DNA of 64,000 nt from Nocardioides cynanchi (lineage in GTDB: Bacteria > Actinomycetota > Actinomycetes > Propionibacteriales > Nocardioidaceae): positions 3,472,001 to 3,536,000 of the forward strand of contig NZ_CP044344.1 of NCBI RefSeq assembly GCF_008761635.1, read 5' to 3'. Each line of letters begins with the position of its first letter. Position 1 is the stretch's first letter. Shown piece by piece: positions 63,155-64,000 of the stretch. The notes beneath the pieces are model-generated. The model saw nothing but the letters and a program-made list of their open reading frames with translations. It did not search any database and was not told the DNA's origin. The translations under genes and the position numbers were made by a program.

Positions 63155-64000
63155 TCAGCGCACCCGTTCGACCTCGAACTCGCAGTCGGGGCGGGCGATG
63201 GCGTCCTGCGCCGCGATGATCCGCAGCTCCCGCTCGCCCGACTCCATCGTCGCGGTGAGTACGGCGTACACCGTCGAGGCGGTCGCGGCCAGCGCGTCGG
63301 CCGCGGAGCCGGTCTCCGCGAGGTGCGCGGTGAACAACGCCGCGGTCAGGTCTCCGGAGCCGTTGACCTTGATCGGCAGTCGGGGTGTGCGCACCGTCCA
63401 CGCGCCCTCACCCGTCACCGCCAGCATCTCGATGGTGTCGTCGGGCCGGTCGGGACGCAGCACCGAGGTGACCAGCACCGTGGCCGGGCCCAGGGCCCGG
63501 GCCGCGTCGGCCGAGTCGAGGGTCGACCCGAGCGACTCCGGCGAGGTGTCGGTGAGGAAGCCCAGCTCGAACTGGTTGGGGGTGATCAGGTCGGCGACCG
63601 GGACGACCTGCTCGCGGATGATCGGCGGGATCGCCGGGTCCACGAAGCATCCGCTGGTGGCGTTTCCCATCACCGGGTCGCAGGTGTACGTCGCGCGTGG
63701 GTTGGCCGCCTTGACCTGGGCCACCGCGTCGACGACCACGTCGCAGATGCCCGGGCCGCCGAGATAGCCCGACAGCACGGCGTCGCAGGTGCCGAGCACG
63801 CCACGGTCGGCGATGCCGGTGATCACCGCGCGGACGTCGTCGGGGGAGAGCAGCGGGCCGCCCCACGCGCCGTAGCCCGTGTGGTTGGAGAAGACGACGG
63901 TGTGGACGGGCCAGACCTCGTGCCCCAGCCGCTGCAGCGGGAAGGTCGCCGCGGAGTTGCCGACGTGCCCGTACGCGACCGACGACTGGATCGACAGGAT
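63155..64000 (-). CDS. pdxY: Pyridoxal kinase PdxY, N-terminus beyond window
   Basis: Ribokinase-fold enzyme that phosphorylates pyridoxal to PLP in the B6 salvage pathway. The 281 visible residues begin ILSIQSSVAYGHVGNSAAT, the conserved substrate region, and include FSNHTGYGAWGG, TPNQFELGFLTD, and the anion-hole segment KVNGSGDLTAALFTAHLAETG near the C-terminus. Only a few N-terminal residues (including the start) lie beyond position 64000. The protein ends at 63155 with a TGA stop. VNGSGD replaces the usual GTGD, as in PdxY. Confidence 0.94.
   Translation of the reverse strand: MLSIQSSVAYGHVGNSAATFPLQRLGHEVWPVHTVVFSNHTGYGAWGGPLLSPDDVRAVITGIADRGVLGTCDAVLSGYLGGPGICDVVVDAVAQVKAANPRATYTCDPVMGNATSGCFVDPAIPPIIREQVVPVADLITPNQFELGFLTDTSPESLGSTLDSADAARALGPATVLVTSVLRPDRPDDTIEMLAVTGEGAWTVRTPRLPIKVNGSGDLTAALFTAHLAETGSAADALAATASTVYAVLTATMESGERELRIIAAQDAIARPDCEFEVERVR

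Overview
The window is very GC-rich, densely packed actinobacterial DNA, most probably from a Nocardioides-like member of the Propionibacteriales (inference). Supporting genes are mycothiol glycosyltransferase MshA, CarD, a SenX3-RegX3 pair, a fused ThrE exporter, LutABC and TypA. About thirty genes start 6-7 bases after a TANNNT-like -10 hexamer, which is the actinobacterial signature of leaderless transcripts. The gene neighbourhoods mshA-ybjN / gpm-senX3-regX3 and carD-ispD-ispF-cysS-rlmB, which are contiguous in mycobacteria, are both recognisable here but are interrupted by other genes.

Layout. 1-7.5 kb: cell-surface polysaccharide genes (RmlC-RmlD fusion, rmlB, rmlA, polyisoprenyl-phosphate sugar transferase, GDP-mannose dehydratase, UDP-sugar epimerase, peptidoglycan amidase). 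7.5-14.2 kb: acyl-CoA dehydrogenase, a divergent pair of a dihydropteroate-synthase-like protein and a RibD-type reductase, a UBP zinc finger, a secreted collagen-like protein, typA and a small Cys protein. 14.4-20 kb: a double-length ABC exporter, a repeat array, and an M4 metalloprotease with a C-terminal emfourin-like inhibitor domain. 20-24.5 kb: Asp/Glu racemase, SDR, small membrane protein, mshA, ybjN, GNAT. 24.5-34.8 kb: membrane proteins, lutABC (lactate oxidation), a secreted TIG-domain protein, GFA protein, ThrE exporter, MMPL transporter. 34.8-40.2 kb: repeats, regX3, senX3, a PHO-box-like region, phoU, repeats, gpmA, a lipoprotein and a UbiA prenyltransferase. 40.3-51.6 kb: carD, a degenerate ispD-like gene, then a minus-strand block: E1alpha-E1beta-E2 of a 2-oxo-acid dehydrogenase, SorC regulator, GutM, a glucitol-type PTS, a SAF-domain oxidoreductase of the DRL family, an intact ispD and a zinc ribbon; then ispF. 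51.6-58.3 kb: membrane-anchored molybdopterin oxidoreductase, C39-like peptidase, cysS, rlmB, a palindromic repeat array, acyl-CoA dehydrogenase. 58.3-64 kb: DUF4032 kinase-like protein, SoxR divergent from a split transketolase, tRNA-Thr(TGT), a methyltransferase and pyridoxal kinase pdxY (cut by the window end).

How it fits together. Most genes are single or short overlapping units (TGATG, ATGA or GTGA junctions) with their own minimal promoters. The most unusual block is the polyol-PTS/oxidoreductase/IspD island between carD and ispF: it sits where mycobacteria have only ispD, the gene beside carD has lost most IspD motifs, and a second, mostly complete IspD lies at the end of the PTS operon. 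Other unusual points are a GDP-mannose dehydratase whose only plausible start is ATA, a MerR/SoxR-type operator that exactly fills the promoter spacer of a split transketolase, the protease-inhibitor fusion, and four intergenic repeat arrays, one of whose core elements also lies inside cysS.
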